A stretch of 64,000 nucleotides of DNA from Streptomyces minutiscleroticus (GCF_014650875.1 NZ_BMVU01000002.1:1-64000), one strand, 5' to 3'; counted from the first letter of the stretch, positions 42,763 through 52,718 are shown. A program made the numbers and translations. The notes: a model not told the origin generated them from the letters alone.

Positions 42763-43067
42763 CGTCCGTACTGCACGGTGCGGGGCCGTGGCGGCCACGG
42801 TCCCGCACCGTCTGCGCGAGCCCCAGCCGGAAAAGGCGGTTGGCCAGGCCCCGCGGTGCATCGGGCCCGGTAGGGTTGGGGTCGGTCGTCGCCACATCGG
42901 GGCGACCGCGGGCCGGGGTCCGGGTTTCGGGGGACGGGCGGGCGAGCGTCGGGGCATCAGCCCATGCTCCGCCGCTGATCTGACACCATTCCCCGGGGGC
43001 ACCGTTCGGCGGATGGACGGAGCTCGTATGGACAGACGTGCGACCAGGGGACGGATGGGACCGCGCA
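42763..43067 (+). other. mce-scy spacer
   Basis: 305 bp. It holds the mce terminator and a possible -10 TAGGGT (42871-42876) of scy about 190 bp ahead of the gene, so scy may have a long leader. No gene seen. Confidence 0.4.
42775..42811 (+). terminator. mce terminator
   Basis: 17-bp stem starting ACGGTGCGGGGCCGTGG with one G-T wobble and a 3-nt loop, 13 bp past the mce stop. Confidence 0.8.
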
Positions 43068-46000
43068 GTGCGGGGCTACGAACGCCAGGAGCGAGAGCCG
43101 GCGGCTGACGTCGACCACCTCTCTCGGTTCGAGGCCGAGATGGAGCGGCTGAAGACCGAGCGGGAGAAGGCCGTCCAGCACGCCGAGGACCTCGGCTATC
43201 AGGTCGAGGTGCTGCGCGCCAAGCTGCACGAGGCACGGCGCGCCCTCGCGTCCCGTCCTGCCTACGACGGCGCCGATCTCGGCTACCAGGCCGAGCAGTT
43301 GCTCCGCAACGCCCAGATCCAGGCCGACCAGCTGCGCCAGGACGCCGAGCGCGAGCTGCGCGAGGCGCGCGCCCAGACGCAGCGCATCCTCCAGGAGCAC
43401 GCCGAGCAGGCCGCACGGCTGCAGGCGGAGCTGCACCAGGAGGCGGTCACCCGCCGCCAGCAGCTCGACCAGGAGCTGGCCGAGCGCCGGCAGACCGTCG
43501 AGTCCCACGTCAACGAGAACGTGTCGTGGGCCGAGCAGCTGCGCGCCCGCAGCGAGCAGCAGGCCCGCCGCCTGCTGGACGAGTCGCGCGCCGAGGCCGA
43601 GCAGGCGCTCGCCGCCGCCCGCGCCGAGGCCGAGCGGATCGCCGCCGAGGCCCGGCAGCGCATGCAGGCGGACGCCGAGGCGGCGCGCGCGGAGGCCGAC
43701 GCGCTGCTGCGCCGCGCCCGCGCGGACGCCGAGCGGATGCTGAACGCCGCCTCCACCCAGGCGCAGGAGGCCACCGACCACGCCGAGCGGCTGCGCAGCG
43801 CCGGCGCCGCCGAGTCGGACGCCGCGCGCCGCCAGGCCGCCGAGGTCAGCCGGGCCGCCGAGGAGCGGATGTCCGAGGCCGAGGCGGCGCTGCGCAAGGC
43901 CAGGGCCGAGGCGGACAAGGTGGTCGCCGAGGCCAAGGAGGCCGCGGCCAAGGCCCTGGCGAGCGCCGAGTCCACGAACGAGCAGCGCACGCGCACGGCC
44001 AAGGAGCAGGTCGCCCGCCTGGTCGGCGAGGCCACCAAGGAGGCGGAGGCCACCAGGGCGGACGCCGAGCAGATCGTCGCCGACGCCCGGGCCGAGGCGG
44101 AGAAGATCGTCGCCGAGGCCGCCGAGAAGGCCCGCACGATCACCGCCGAGGAGACCGCCTCCCAGCTGTCCCAGGCGGCCCGCACCGCCGAGGAGGTCCT
44201 GAACAAGGCCTCGGAGGACGCCAAGAAGACCACGAAGGCCGCCGCCGAGGAGGCCGAGCGCATCCGCAAGGAGGCGGAGGCCGAGGCGGACCGGCTGCGC
44301 TCCGAGGCGCACGACATCGCGGAGGAGCTCAAGGGCGCCGCGAAGGACGACACCAAGGAGTACCGCGCCAGGACCGTCGAGCTGCAGGAGGAGGCGCGCC
44401 GGCTGCGCGGCGAGGCCGAGCAGCTGCGTGCGGACGCCGTCGAAGAGGGCGAGCGGATCCGCTCCGAGGCGCGGCGCGAGGCCGTCCAGCAGATCGAGGA
44501 GGCCGCCAGGACCGCCGAGGAGCTGCTCGCCAAGGCCAAGGCCGACGCGGACGAGCTGCGCTCCACCGCCACCGCCGACAGCGAGCGGGTGCGCACGGAG
44601 GCCATCGAGCGCGCCACGACGCTGCGCCGGCAGGCCGAGGAGACCCTGGAGCGCACGCGCACGGAGGCCGAGCGGCACCGCGCCGAGGTCGTCGAGCAGG
44701 CGGAGTCGCTCAAGGCGGAGGCCGAGCAGGCCGCGGCCGAGCTGCGCGAGGAGACCGAGCGCGCCGTCACCGCCCGCCGCGAGGAGGCCGAGCAGGAGCT
44801 CACCCGGCTGCGCACCGAGGTGGAGGAGCGGCTGGCCGCGGCCGAGCAGGCGCTGACCGACGCCCGTACGGAGGCGGAGCGCATCCGCCGCGAGGCCGCC
44901 GAGGAGACCGACCGGCTGCGGGCGGAGTCCGCCGAGCGCATCCGCACCCTGCAGGCGCAGGCGGAGACGGAGGCCGAGCGGCTGCGCACGGAGGCCGCCG
45001 CGGACGCGTCCGCCTCGCGCGCCGAGGGCGAGGCCGTCGCCGTACGGCTGCGCTCGGAGGCCGCCGCCGAGGCCGAGCGGCTGCGGACCGAGGCCCAGGA
45101 GAGCGCCGACCGCGTGCGCGCGGAGGCGCAGGCCGCCGCCGAGCGGCTGGACGCCGAGGCCGCCGAGGCGCTGTCCGCCGCCCGGGAGGAGGCCGCGAGA
45201 CGCCGCCGCGAGGCCGAGGAGCTGCTCGGCTCCGCCCGGCAGGAGGCCGACCAGGAGCGCGAGCGGGCGCGCGAGCAGAGCGAGGAGCTGCTGGCCTCGG
45301 CGCGCAAGCGCGTGGAGGAGGCGCAGGCCGAGGCCGCGCGGCTGGTCGAGGAGGCGGACCGGCGGGCCGCGGAGCTGGTGTCGGCCGCCGAGCAGACCGC
45401 CCAGCAGGTGCGCGACTCGGTCGCCGGGCTGCACGAGCAGGCCCAGGAGGAGATCGCCGGGCTGCGCTCGGCCGCCGAGCACGCGGCGGAGCGCACGCGC
45501 ACCGAGGCGCAGGAGGAGGCGGACCGGGTCCGTGCCGACGCCTACGCGGAGCGGGAGCGCGCCGCCGAGGACGGCACCCGCGTGCGGCGCGAGGCGCAGG
45601 AGGAGGCCGAGGCCGCCAAGGCGCTGGCCGAGCGCACGGTCGCGGACGCGATCGCCGAGTCCGACCGGCTGCGCACGGAGGCCACCGAGTACGCCCAGCG
45701 GGCGCGCACGGAGGCCGCCGACACCCGGGCGGGCGCCGAGCAGGACGCCTCCCGCACCCGGGCGGAGGCCCGCGAGGACGCCAACCGCATCCGCTCGGAC
45801 GCGGCCACGCAGGCCGACACCCTGATCACCGAGGCGACCGCCGAGGCCGAGCGGCTCACCTCGGAGACGGCCGAGGAGGCCGAGCGGGTGCGCGCCGACG
45901 CGGTGGCGAAGGCCGAGCGGCTGATCGCGGACGCGACCGGGGACGCCGAGCGGCTGCGCGCCGAGGCGGCCGAGACGGTCGGTTCCGCGCAGCAGCACGC

Positions 46001-46916
46001 CGAGCGGCTGCGCACGGAGGCGGAGCGGGCCAGGGCCGAGGCCGAGGCGGAGGCCGAGCGCGTCACGGCGGCCGCCCGCGAGGAGGCCGAGCGGACGCTG
46101 GACGAGGCCCGCAAGGACGCCAACAAGCGGCGTTCGGAGGCTGCCGAGCAGGTCGACAAGCTGATCTCGGAGACCGCCGTCGAGGCCGACAAGCTGGTCG
46201 CGGAGGCGCGCCAGAGCGCGCTCAAGACGACGGCGGACGCCGAGGCGCAGGCCGACACGATGGTCGGCGCGGCGCGCAACGAGGCCGAGCGCCTGGTCAC
46301 CGAGGCGACGATCGAGGGCAACGGCCTGGTGGAGCGGGCCCGTACGGACGCCGACGAACTGCTGGTCGGCGCGCGCCGGGACGCCACCGCCATAAGGGAG
46401 CGGGCGGAGGAGCTGCGCGACCGGATCACCTCCGAGATCGAGGAGCTGCACGAGCGGGCCCGCCGCGAGTCGGCCGAGGCGATGAAGTCGGCGGGCGAGC
46501 GCTGCGACGCGCTGGTGAAGGCCGCCGAGGACCAGCTGGCGGAGGCCGAGGCGAAGGCGAAGGACATGCTCGCCGAGGCCAACTCCGAGGCGAGCAAGGT
46601 GCGCATCGCCGCCGTGAAGAAGGCCGAGGGGCTGCTGAAGGAGGCCGAGCAGAAGAAGTCCGCGCTGGTGGGCGAGGCCGAGCGGATCAAGGCCGACGCC
46701 GAGGCGGAGGCCAGGCGTACGGTCGAGGAGGGCAAGCGCGAACTCGACGTGCTGGTCCGCCGCCGCGAGGACATCAACGCGGAGATCTCCCGCGTCCAGG
46801 ACGTCCTGGAGGCACTGGAGTCCTTCGAGGCGCCGTCAAGCGGAAAGGACGGCGGCGTCAAGGCGGGGGCGACGGTCGGGGCGCCCCGTTCGGGTGGGAA
46901 GTCGTCGGATGGCTAG
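43068..46916 (+). CDS. scy: Scy, polar-growth coiled-coil scaffold (cellulose-independent hyphal tip polarisome)
   Basis: 1282 aa from GTG 43068 (1292 from GTG 43038). Nearly entirely Ala/Glu/Arg/Gln: a short N-terminal heptad coiled coil (about 10-80), then over a thousand residues of hendecad-type repeats recognisable as recurring AEAERIRxEA and AEQLRADAVEEGERI patterns, ending in a Gly/Ser-rich tail. No enzyme domain. In S. coelicolor Scy organises the tip-organising centre with DivIVA and FilP and controls branching; the filP gene follows here, which fixes the identity. GGGA upstream of 43068 is a modest ribosome site. Codon-level repetitiveness makes this locus prone to recombination and assembly error. 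Confidence 0.93.
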   Translation: MRGYERQEREPAADVDHLSRFEAEMERLKTEREKAVQHAEDLGYQVEVLRAKLHEARRALASRPAYDGADLGYQAEQLLRNAQIQADQLRQDAERELREARAQTQRILQEHAEQAARLQAELHQEAVTRRQQLDQELAERRQTVESHVNENVSWAEQLRARSEQQARRLLDESRAEAEQALAAARAEAERIAAEARQRMQADAEAARAEADALLRRARADAERMLNAASTQAQEATDHAERLRSAGAAESDAARRQAAEVSRAAEERMSEAEAALRKARAEADKVVAEAKEAAAKALASAESTNEQRTRTAKEQVARLVGEATKEAEATRADAEQIVADARAEAEKIVAEAAEKARTITAEETASQLSQAARTAEEVLNKASEDAKKTTKAAAEEAERIRKEAEAEADRLRSEAHDIAEELKGAAKDDTKEYRARTVELQEEARRLRGEAEQLRADAVEEGERIRSEARREAVQQIEEAARTAEELLAKAKADADELRSTATADSERVRTEAIERATTLRRQAEETLERTRTEAERHRAEVVEQAESLKAEAEQAAAELREETERAVTARREEAEQELTRLRTEVEERLAAAEQALTDARTEAERIRREAAEETDRLRAESAERIRTLQAQAETEAERLRTEAAADASASRAEGEAVAVRLRSEAAAEAERLRTEAQESADRVRAEAQAAAERLDAEAAEALSAAREEAARRRREAEELLGSARQEADQERERAREQSEELLASARKRVEEAQAEAARLVEEADRRAAELVSAAEQTAQQVRDSVAGLHEQAQEEIAGLRSAAEHAAERTRTEAQEEADRVRADAYAERERAAEDGTRVRREAQEEAEAAKALAERTVADAIAESDRLRTEATEYAQRARTEAADTRAGAEQDASRTRAEAREDANRIRSDAATQADTLITEATAEAERLTSETAEEAERVRADAVAKAERLIADATGDAERLRAEAAETVGSAQQHAERLRTEAERARAEAEAEAERVTAAAREEAERTLDEARKDANKRRSEAAEQVDKLISETAVEADKLVAEARQSALKTTADAEAQADTMVGAARNEAERLVTEATIEGNGLVERARTDADELLVGARRDATAIRERAEELRDRITSEIEELHERARRESAEAMKSAGERCDALVKAAEDQLAEAEAKAKDMLAEANSEASKVRIAAVKKAEGLLKEAEQKKSALVGEAERIKADAEAEARRTVEEGKRELDVLVRRREDINAEISRVQDVLEALESFEAPSSGKDGGVKAGATVGAPRSGGKSSDG

Positions 46917-47100
46917 CCAAAACGGTCAGTCTCGTGCTTTGGACGAATCATCCGCACAGGCTCTGGCAAGCACTCCGACAGTTAGCCACCAAAAAGGGTG
47001 TCATTCTCCAGATCGATATGGCTTCCGCTCGATGACACGCCGCTTTGACCCCTAGGATTCCATCTATCACCTCACACCGGTCTCAGTTGACAGGAACCCC

Positions 47101-48042
47101 ATGAGCGACACTTCCCCCTACGGCTTCGAGCTTGTGCGGCGTGGGTACGACCGCGCGCAGGTGGACGAACGCATCTCGAAGCTCGTCTCCGACCGTGACA
47201 GCGCTCTGGCCCGGATCACCGCTCTCGAGAAGCGCATCGAGGAGCTGCACCTCGAGACGCAGAACGCCCAGGCCCAGGTGACCGACGCGGAGCCGTCGTA
47301 CGCCGGCCTCGGCGCCCGCGTCGAGAAGATCCTGCGTCTCGCCGAGGAAGAGGCCAAGGACCTGCGAGAGGAGGCCCGCCGCGCGGCCGAGCAGCACCGC
47401 GAGCTGGCCGAGTCGGCCGCCCAGCAGGTGCGCAACGACGCCGAGTCGTTCGCCGCCGAGCGCAAGGCCAAGGCCGAGGACGAGGGCGTCCGGATCGTCG
47501 ACAAGGCGAAGAGCGACGCCTCCGCGCTGCGGGCCGAGGCTCAGAAGGACGCGCAGTCCAAGCGCGAGGAGGCCGACGCCCTCTTCGAGGAGACGCGCGC
47601 CAAGGCCGCCCAGGCCGCCGCGGACTTCGAGACGAACCTCGCCAAGCGCCGCGAGCAGTCCGAGCGCGACCTCGCCTCCCGCCAGGCCAAGGCCGAGAAG
47701 CGGCTCGCCGAGATCGAGCACCGCGCCGAGCAGCTGCGCCTGGAGGCCGAGAAGCTGCGCACGGACGCCGAGCGCCGCGCCCGCCAGACGGTCGAGACCG
47801 CCCAGCGCCAGGCCGAGGACATCGTGGCCGACGCGAACGCCAAGGCGGACCGGATCCGTTCGGAGTCCGAGCGCGAGCTGGCGGCCCTCACCAACCGCCG
47901 CGACTCGATCAACGCGCAGCTGACGAACGTCCGCGAGATGCTGGCGACGCTGACCGGTGCGGCCGTGGCCGCCGCCGGCACGCCGTCCACCGACGACGAG
48001 CCGGTCTCGCGCGGTGTCCCGGCCCAGCAGTCCTCCCGGTAA
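47101..48042 (+). CDS. filP: FilP, filament-forming coiled-coil cytoskeletal protein
   Basis: 313 aa. DivIVA-like N-terminal start MSDTSPYGFELVRRGYDRAQ, a short heptad section (about 25-60), then a continuous coiled coil to about residue 280 and a disordered tail. FilP makes cytoplasmic networks giving hyphae stiffness and interacts with DivIVA at tips. 184 bp after scy with AT-rich spacer containing a TTTGACC and TAGGAT element, so it has its own promoter. GACAGGAA is the ribosome site. Confidence 0.94.
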   Translation: MSDTSPYGFELVRRGYDRAQVDERISKLVSDRDSALARITALEKRIEELHLETQNAQAQVTDAEPSYAGLGARVEKILRLAEEEAKDLREEARRAAEQHRELAESAAQQVRNDAESFAAERKAKAEDEGVRIVDKAKSDASALRAEAQKDAQSKREEADALFEETRAKAAQAAADFETNLAKRREQSERDLASRQAKAEKRLAEIEHRAEQLRLEAEKLRTDAERRARQTVETAQRQAEDIVADANAKADRIRSESERELAALTNRRDSINAQLTNVREMLATLTGAAVAAAGTPSTDDEPVSRGVPAQQSSR

Positions 48043-48060
48043 CACCGCCTCGCGCGTGCG

Positions 48061-48098
48061 CGAAGCCCCCTGCCGCTTCCCGGTGGCAGGGGGCTTCG
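48061..48098 (+). terminator. filP terminator
   Basis: Perfect 14-bp stem CGAAGCCCCCTGCC with a 10-nt loop, 18 bp after the filP stop. Confidence 0.9.
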
Positions 48099-48118
48099 TC
48101 CCGTTCTAGCGTGGCCGC

Positions 48119-49084
48119 ATGATCGAGGTCGAGGGGCTGACCAAGCGCTACGGCGAGAAGGTCGCGGTGAACGGGCTGACGTTCACCGTGCGCCCGGGCG
48201 TCGTCACCGGCTTCCTGGGCCCGAACGGCTCCGGCAAGTCCACGACGATGCGGATGGTGCTCGGCCTCGACCGGCCCTCCGCCGGCGCCGTCAGGATCGA
48301 CGGACTCCCCTACGGCCGGCTCCAGGACCCGCTGCGGCACGTGGGCGCGCTGCTGGACGCCAAAGCCCTGCACGGCGGCCGCAGCGCCTTCCACCACCTG
48401 CTGGCGCTCGCGCAGAGCAACGGCATCCCCCGCTCCCGGGTGGACGAGGTCCTCGACACCGTCGGCCTGACGGCGGTCGCCCGCAAGAAGGCCAGGGGCT
48501 TCTCCCTCGGCATGGGCCAGCGGCTCGGCATCGCGGGCGCGCTGCTCGGCGACCCGCGGATCCTCATGTTCGACGAGCCGGTCAACGGCCTCGACCCCGA
48601 GGGCATCCACTGGATCCGCACCCTGATGAAATCGCTGGCCGCGCAGGGCCGCACGGTCTTCGTCTCCTCCCACCTGATGAGCGAGATGGCGCTGACCGCC
48701 GACCACCTCGTCGTCATCGGCCAGGGCCGGCTGCTCGCCGACACCTCCATGGCCGACTTCATCCGGCACAACGCGCGCTCCTACGTCCGGGTCCGCTCCC
48801 CGCAGCGCGAGCAGCTGCTCGACGTGCTGCGCGCGGCCGGGACCGTCCCCGTCGAGGCGGGCGGCGGCGTCCTGGAGGTGGACGGCGCGGCCGCGGAGCG
48901 GATCGGCGAGCTGGCCGCGCGGCACGGGATCGTGCTGCACGAGCTGAGCCCGCGGCAGGCCTCGCTGGAGGAGGCGTTCATGCGGCTGACGGCGGAGTCG
49001 GTGGAGTACCACGCGCGCGCGGAGACCTCTTCCGGCGGCTGGGGAGACGCCGGCGGCGGCCGGGGCGGCGGGAAGGTGACGTGA
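48119..49084 (+). CDS. ABC-2 exporter ATP-binding protein (first pair)
   Basis: 321 aa. Walker A GPNGSGKSTT, signature FSLGMGQRLGIA (LGMGQ in place of LSGGQ), Walker B ILMFDEPVNGLDPEG, H-loop SSHLMSEM. The C-terminal extension (about 220-321) ends in a Gly/Thr-rich tail. Its GTGA overlap with the permease gene shows they form one exporter. Substrate unknown. The signature variant is shared by the second pair at 50098, indicating duplication. Confidence 0.92.
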   Translation: MIEVEGLTKRYGEKVAVNGLTFTVRPGVVTGFLGPNGSGKSTTMRMVLGLDRPSAGAVRIDGLPYGRLQDPLRHVGALLDAKALHGGRSAFHHLLALAQSNGIPRSRVDEVLDTVGLTAVARKKARGFSLGMGQRLGIAGALLGDPRILMFDEPVNGLDPEGIHWIRTLMKSLAAQGRTVFVSSHLMSEMALTADHLVVIGQGRLLADTSMADFIRHNARSYVRVRSPQREQLLDVLRAAGTVPVEAGGGVLEVDGAAAERIGELAARHGIVLHELSPRQASLEEAFMRLTAESVEYHARAETSSGGWGDAGGGRGGGKVT

Positions 49085-49857
49085 CGGTGGGCGCGGTCCG
49101 GGTGCTCCGGTCGGAGTGGACCAAGGTCAGGTCGGTGGCGTCCACGGCGTGGACGCTGGGCCTCGCCGTGGTCGTCACCGTCGGCCTCGGCGTGCTCATC
49201 TCGGCGCTCGTGCGCAGCGAGTGGGACGACATGCCGGCGCGGGAGCGGGTCGCCTTCGACGCGACGTACGTCAGCTTCGCCGGGACGAGCCTGGGCCAGC
49301 TGGCGATGATCGTGTTCGGGGTCCTCGTGGTGTCGAGCGAGTACAGCACCGGCATGATCCGCACCTCGCTGGCGGCGGTTCCGCGGCGCGGTGTGTTCCT
49401 GGCCGCCAAGGTGGCGGTGGCCACCGCGCTCGCCCTCGTCGTCGGCATGGTCACCAGCTTCGCCGCGTTCTTCGCCGGGCAGGCGGCCCTGGGCGGGCAC
49501 AGCACCTCGCTCGGCGGGCCCGGCGTGCTGCGCGCGGTGGTCGGCGGCGGCCTCTACATGACCCTCATCGCGGTGTTCTCGATGGGCGTCGCGGTGATGC
49601 TGCGCGGCCCGATGCTGTCGCTGGGCATCCTGATGCCGTTCTTCTTCCTGATCTCCAACGTCCTCGGCAACGTCTCCGCCACCGAGAGGATCGGCCGCTA
49701 CCTGCCCGACCAGGCCGGCGGCAGGATCATGCGGGTGGTCACCGCGCCCGGCGACGACACCCCGTACGGCCCCTGGGGCGGGCTCGGCATCATGGCCCTG
49801 TGGGCCGTGGCGGCCCTGGCGTGCGGGTACGCGCTCCTGAGGAAGCGGGACGCGTAG
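49081..49857 (+). CDS. ABC-2 type permease (first pair)
   Basis: 258 aa. LRSEWTKVRSVASTAWT amphipathic start then six membrane segments, ending GYALLRKRDA. It pairs with the preceding ATPase by 4-bp overlap. The motif VLVVSSEYSTGMIRTSLAA recurs almost unchanged in the second permease. Confidence 0.92.
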   Translation: MTVGAVRVLRSEWTKVRSVASTAWTLGLAVVVTVGLGVLISALVRSEWDDMPARERVAFDATYVSFAGTSLGQLAMIVFGVLVVSSEYSTGMIRTSLAAVPRRGVFLAAKVAVATALALVVGMVTSFAAFFAGQAALGGHSTSLGGPGVLRAVVGGGLYMTLIAVFSMGVAVMLRGPMLSLGILMPFFFLISNVLGNVSATERIGRYLPDQAGGRIMRVVTAPGDDTPYGPWGGLGIMALWAVAALACGYALLRKRDA

Positions 49858-50097
49858 CCCCCACGGCCCCGCGCCCCCGGCTCCCCCTGCCCGCAAGCCA
49901 TGATCGTTTCCCGGTCGCGCCCCTGACCAGGCAGGACGCGTACCTGACAAGCAACCACGGGTGGAATACCCGGTATGGGACGTGTGACCTGCGGCGATTT
50001 ACTTCTCTTTCTCCGGAACCGTCAGCGCCTCGATAAGCTCCTAACCCTTACGGGGGCGTGCGCCCCGACGTCCGGAACCTTTCGATGGGTGCGCAGC

Positions 50098-51309
50098 ATG
50101 ATCGAGGCAGTCGGCCTGACGAAGCGCTACGGCGCCAAGACGGCCGTGTACAACCTTTCCTTCCAGGTACGGCCGGGCCACGTCACCGGCTTCCTCGGGC
50201 CCAACGGCTCGGGCAAGTCCACGACGATGCGGATGATCCTCGGCCTGGACAACCCCACCGCGGGCCACGTGACGATCGGCGGCCACCCGTTCCGCAAGCT
50301 GCCCAACGCGGCCCGGCACGTCGGCGCCCTGCTCGACGCCAAGGCGGTGCACGGCGGCCGGCACGCCCGCAACCACCTGCTCAGCCTCGCCCAGCTGTCG
50401 GGCATCCCGGCCCGCCGGGTGGACGAGGTGCTGGGCGTGGTCGGCCTGCAGGACGTGGCGCGGAAGCGCTCCAAGGGCTTCTCGCTCGGCATGGGCCAGC
50501 GGCTCGGCATCGCGGCGGCGCTGCTCGGCGACCCGCAGGTGCTGCTCTTCGACGAGCCGGTCAACGGCCTCGACCCCGAGGGCATCCTGTGGGTGCGCAA
50601 CCTGATGAAGTCCCTGGCCGCGGAGGGTCGCACGGTCTTCGTCTCCTCCCACCTGATGAGCGAGATGGCGCTGACCGCCGACCACCTCGTCGTGATCGGC
50701 CGCGGCCAGCTGATGGCCGACATGAGCGTCAAGGACTTCATCGCGCACAACTCCGCCGGCTTCGCCCGGGTGCGCACCCCCGACACCGAGCCGCGCCTGC
50801 GCGAGAAGCTGACCTCCGCGCTGACCGAGGCCGGCGGCCAGGTGCTGCCCGAGCCCGACGGCGCGCTGCGCGTCACCGGGCTGGCGCTGCCGCGCATCAG
50901 CGACCTCGCGCACGAGGCGGACGTGCGCCTGTGGGAGCTGTCACCGCACCAGGCCTCCCTGGAGGAGGCGTACATGCGCCTGACCCAGGGCGCGGTCGAC
51001 TACCGCTCCACCACCGACCCGCGCTCGGGGCTGCAGCAGGAGCCGCCGCCGGGCGCCCTGCCGCCGCCGGAGATGCCGGTGCCGGGACAGGGCCAGCCGG
51101 GCTGGTACGCCCCGCCGCCGCCCCAGCAGGGCGGGCAGCCCTTCGCCATGCCGCAGGCGCAGCCGCCCGCGGGCCCGTACGGGGCCGCCCCGGCCGGACC
51201 GCCCGCCGCGGGACGGCCCAACCCCTACGCCCAGCCGCCACAGGCGCCCGCGCGGCCGCCCGCCGCCGCGCCCGCCCCGGAGCCGACCCAGCAGAAGGAC
51301 GCCCGATGA
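50098..51309 (+). CDS. ABC-2 exporter ATP-binding protein (second pair), Pro-rich tail
   Basis: 403 aa. The same Walker A, LGMGQ signature and VNGLDPEG Walker B as the first ATPase, with high identity over the nucleotide-binding domain. It differs by a ~100-residue C-terminal extension of Pro/Gln/Ala/Gly (PPPPQQGGQP, AQPPQAPARPP), likely disordered and cytoplasmic. ATG 50098 lacks a strong ribosome site; the 240-bp spacer before it holds GGTATTCC-like AT-rich promoter sequence and a small CGGGGGC hairpin. The stop overlaps the permease in ATGA. Confidence 0.9.
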   Translation: MIEAVGLTKRYGAKTAVYNLSFQVRPGHVTGFLGPNGSGKSTTMRMILGLDNPTAGHVTIGGHPFRKLPNAARHVGALLDAKAVHGGRHARNHLLSLAQLSGIPARRVDEVLGVVGLQDVARKRSKGFSLGMGQRLGIAAALLGDPQVLLFDEPVNGLDPEGILWVRNLMKSLAAEGRTVFVSSHLMSEMALTADHLVVIGRGQLMADMSVKDFIAHNSAGFARVRTPDTEPRLREKLTSALTEAGGQVLPEPDGALRVTGLALPRISDLAHEADVRLWELSPHQASLEEAYMRLTQGAVDYRSTTDPRSGLQQEPPPGALPPPEMPVPGQGQPGWYAPPPPQQGGQPFAMPQAQPPAGPYGAAPAGPPAAGRPNPYAQPPQAPARPPAAAPAPEPTQQKDAR

Positions 51310-52154
51310 CCACGCCTCCCTCCCCGCCGCAGCAGCCGTACGCCGCGCCCGGTCCGCAGGCGGCGTCCGGCACGCCGTACACGTACACCTCGCCCATCCC
51401 GGTCGTCCGCACCCACCTCGGCCACGCCCTCGCCTCGGAGTGGACGAAGATCAAGTCGGTGCGCTCGACGATGTGGACGCTCGGCGTCTTCCTGGGGCTG
51501 GTGATCGGCATCGGGTTCCTGGTCGCCGCCCAGACGGGCGACCAGGAGTACGGCGACGTCCCGTACACCCTGCCGGCCTTCTTCGGCCTGATCCTCGGGC
51601 AGATCTGCCTGATCACGCTCGGCGTGCTGGTGGTCTCCTCGGAGTACGGCACCGGCATGATCCGCACGACGTTCACGGCCTCGCCGCAGCGCCACCGGGT
51701 GCTGACCGCCAAGCTGCTGGTGTTCTTCGCGGTCGCGTTCGTCGTCTCGGCCCTCGCCATCGCCCTGGTCGGGCTGTTCACCGAGGCGACGCACAGCGGG
51801 GCGGGAGGCGTCGCCTGGGGCGGCACGGTCGTCAAGGGCGCGCTGTACGTCTCGCTCCTCGGCGTGCTCGCCCTCGCGGTGGGCTCGATGCTGCGCCACT
51901 CGGCGGGCGCGATCACCGCGATGCTGGGCCTCGTCCTGGTGCCCGCGATCATGCCCGCGTTCCTGCTGCTGTCGCAGAGCCTGCGGCCGGTCGGCGAGAA
52001 GATGCTGGACTACAACGCCCCGAACGCGCTGGCCAAGATCTTCCACATGGGCGAGGCGAACGAGACCGGCACCGCGCAACTGGTCCTGCTGGCGGTCGTG
52101 ACGGCCGCGGCGATCGCGGGCGCCTTCGCGCTCCTGGAGCGGCGCGACGTCTGA
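51306..52154 (+). CDS. ABC-2 type permease (second pair)
   Basis: 282 aa. Pro/Gln/Ala-rich cytoplasmic start of about 35 residues, matching in composition the ATPase tail it adjoins, then LASEWTKIKSVRSTMWTLG and six membrane segments ending ALLERRDV. Paralogue of the permease at 49081. Such exporters often carry lipids, drugs or peptides; no substrate can be told from sequence. Confidence 0.9.
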   Translation: MTTPPSPPQQPYAAPGPQAASGTPYTYTSPIPVVRTHLGHALASEWTKIKSVRSTMWTLGVFLGLVIGIGFLVAAQTGDQEYGDVPYTLPAFFGLILGQICLITLGVLVVSSEYGTGMIRTTFTASPQRHRVLTAKLLVFFAVAFVVSALAIALVGLFTEATHSGAGGVAWGGTVVKGALYVSLLGVLALAVGSMLRHSAGAITAMLGLVLVPAIMPAFLLLSQSLRPVGEKMLDYNAPNALAKIFHMGEANETGTAQLVLLAVVTAAAIAGAFALLERRDV

Positions 52155-52164
52155 AGCCGCCCCT

Positions 52165-52497
52165 TCAGTACCTGGGGGCGTTCCGGGACCGCTGCGCCCG
52201 CGTGGTGCGGCGGTCCTTCGCGTTCCAGCACGCCTTGTGCCAGTGCCGCCGGTCGTCCACGCCCGCGTACTGCGGCCAGGCGACCACGTGCGGGACGCCG
52301 GAGGGGATCGACTGGTCGCAGCCGGGGCAGCGGTACGTCTTGCCCTGCGTGCTCGCGCCCGCCACATGGCGTACGCACCAGTCCTCGCCCTGCCACGTCT
52401 CGGTGACGTGCCAGCCGCCGTAACGACCGGACCTGTCCTCGTCCGCGCTCGGTCCTGACAGGCCGGCGCCCTTGGGTCGGTTGCGGCGCGGGGACAC
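52165..52497 (-). CDS. small Cys/His-rich protein of unknown function
   Basis: 110 aa. A basic N-terminus (SPRRNRPKGAG), then CVRHVAG, CPGCDQ and HWHKACWNAKDRR: the CxxC with the following His/Cys could form one zinc site, and ends in a basic tail. Some databases call homologues ATP/GTP-binding protein, but I see no P-loop. GTG 52497 is chosen with GAGG six nt upstream. Convergent with the permease (10-bp gap). Nucleic-acid binding is plausible, unproven. Confidence 0.65.
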   Translation of the reverse strand: MSPRRNRPKGAGLSGPSADEDRSGRYGGWHVTETWQGEDWCVRHVAGASTQGKTYRCPGCDQSIPSGVPHVVAWPQYAGVDDRRHWHKACWNAKDRRTTRAQRSRNAPRY

Positions 52498-52718
52498 GGG
52501 ACACCTCACGGATTCGTCGGGAACGCAGGGACGCGTCCAGCGTACGCGGCGTCACCAGGGCGACGTGTATCACACCGGTTCCCCCACATCTCCCCCGGCG
52601 ATCGCCTCGTTCTCCGGACAATCCGTCAATCTCACCGAGCGGCCGTGTCCTTGGCACGTGCCAGACGGTTATTCCGTTCGGGGAAGCCGCGTCGGCCCCG
52701 AGGGAGGCAAGGAGTCTG

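Noticed and set aside
42957..46451. 1164-codon open frame antisense to scy
   Set aside because: Leu/Gly/Arg repeats are the complement of the scy coiled-coil codons; no start context, no homology pattern.
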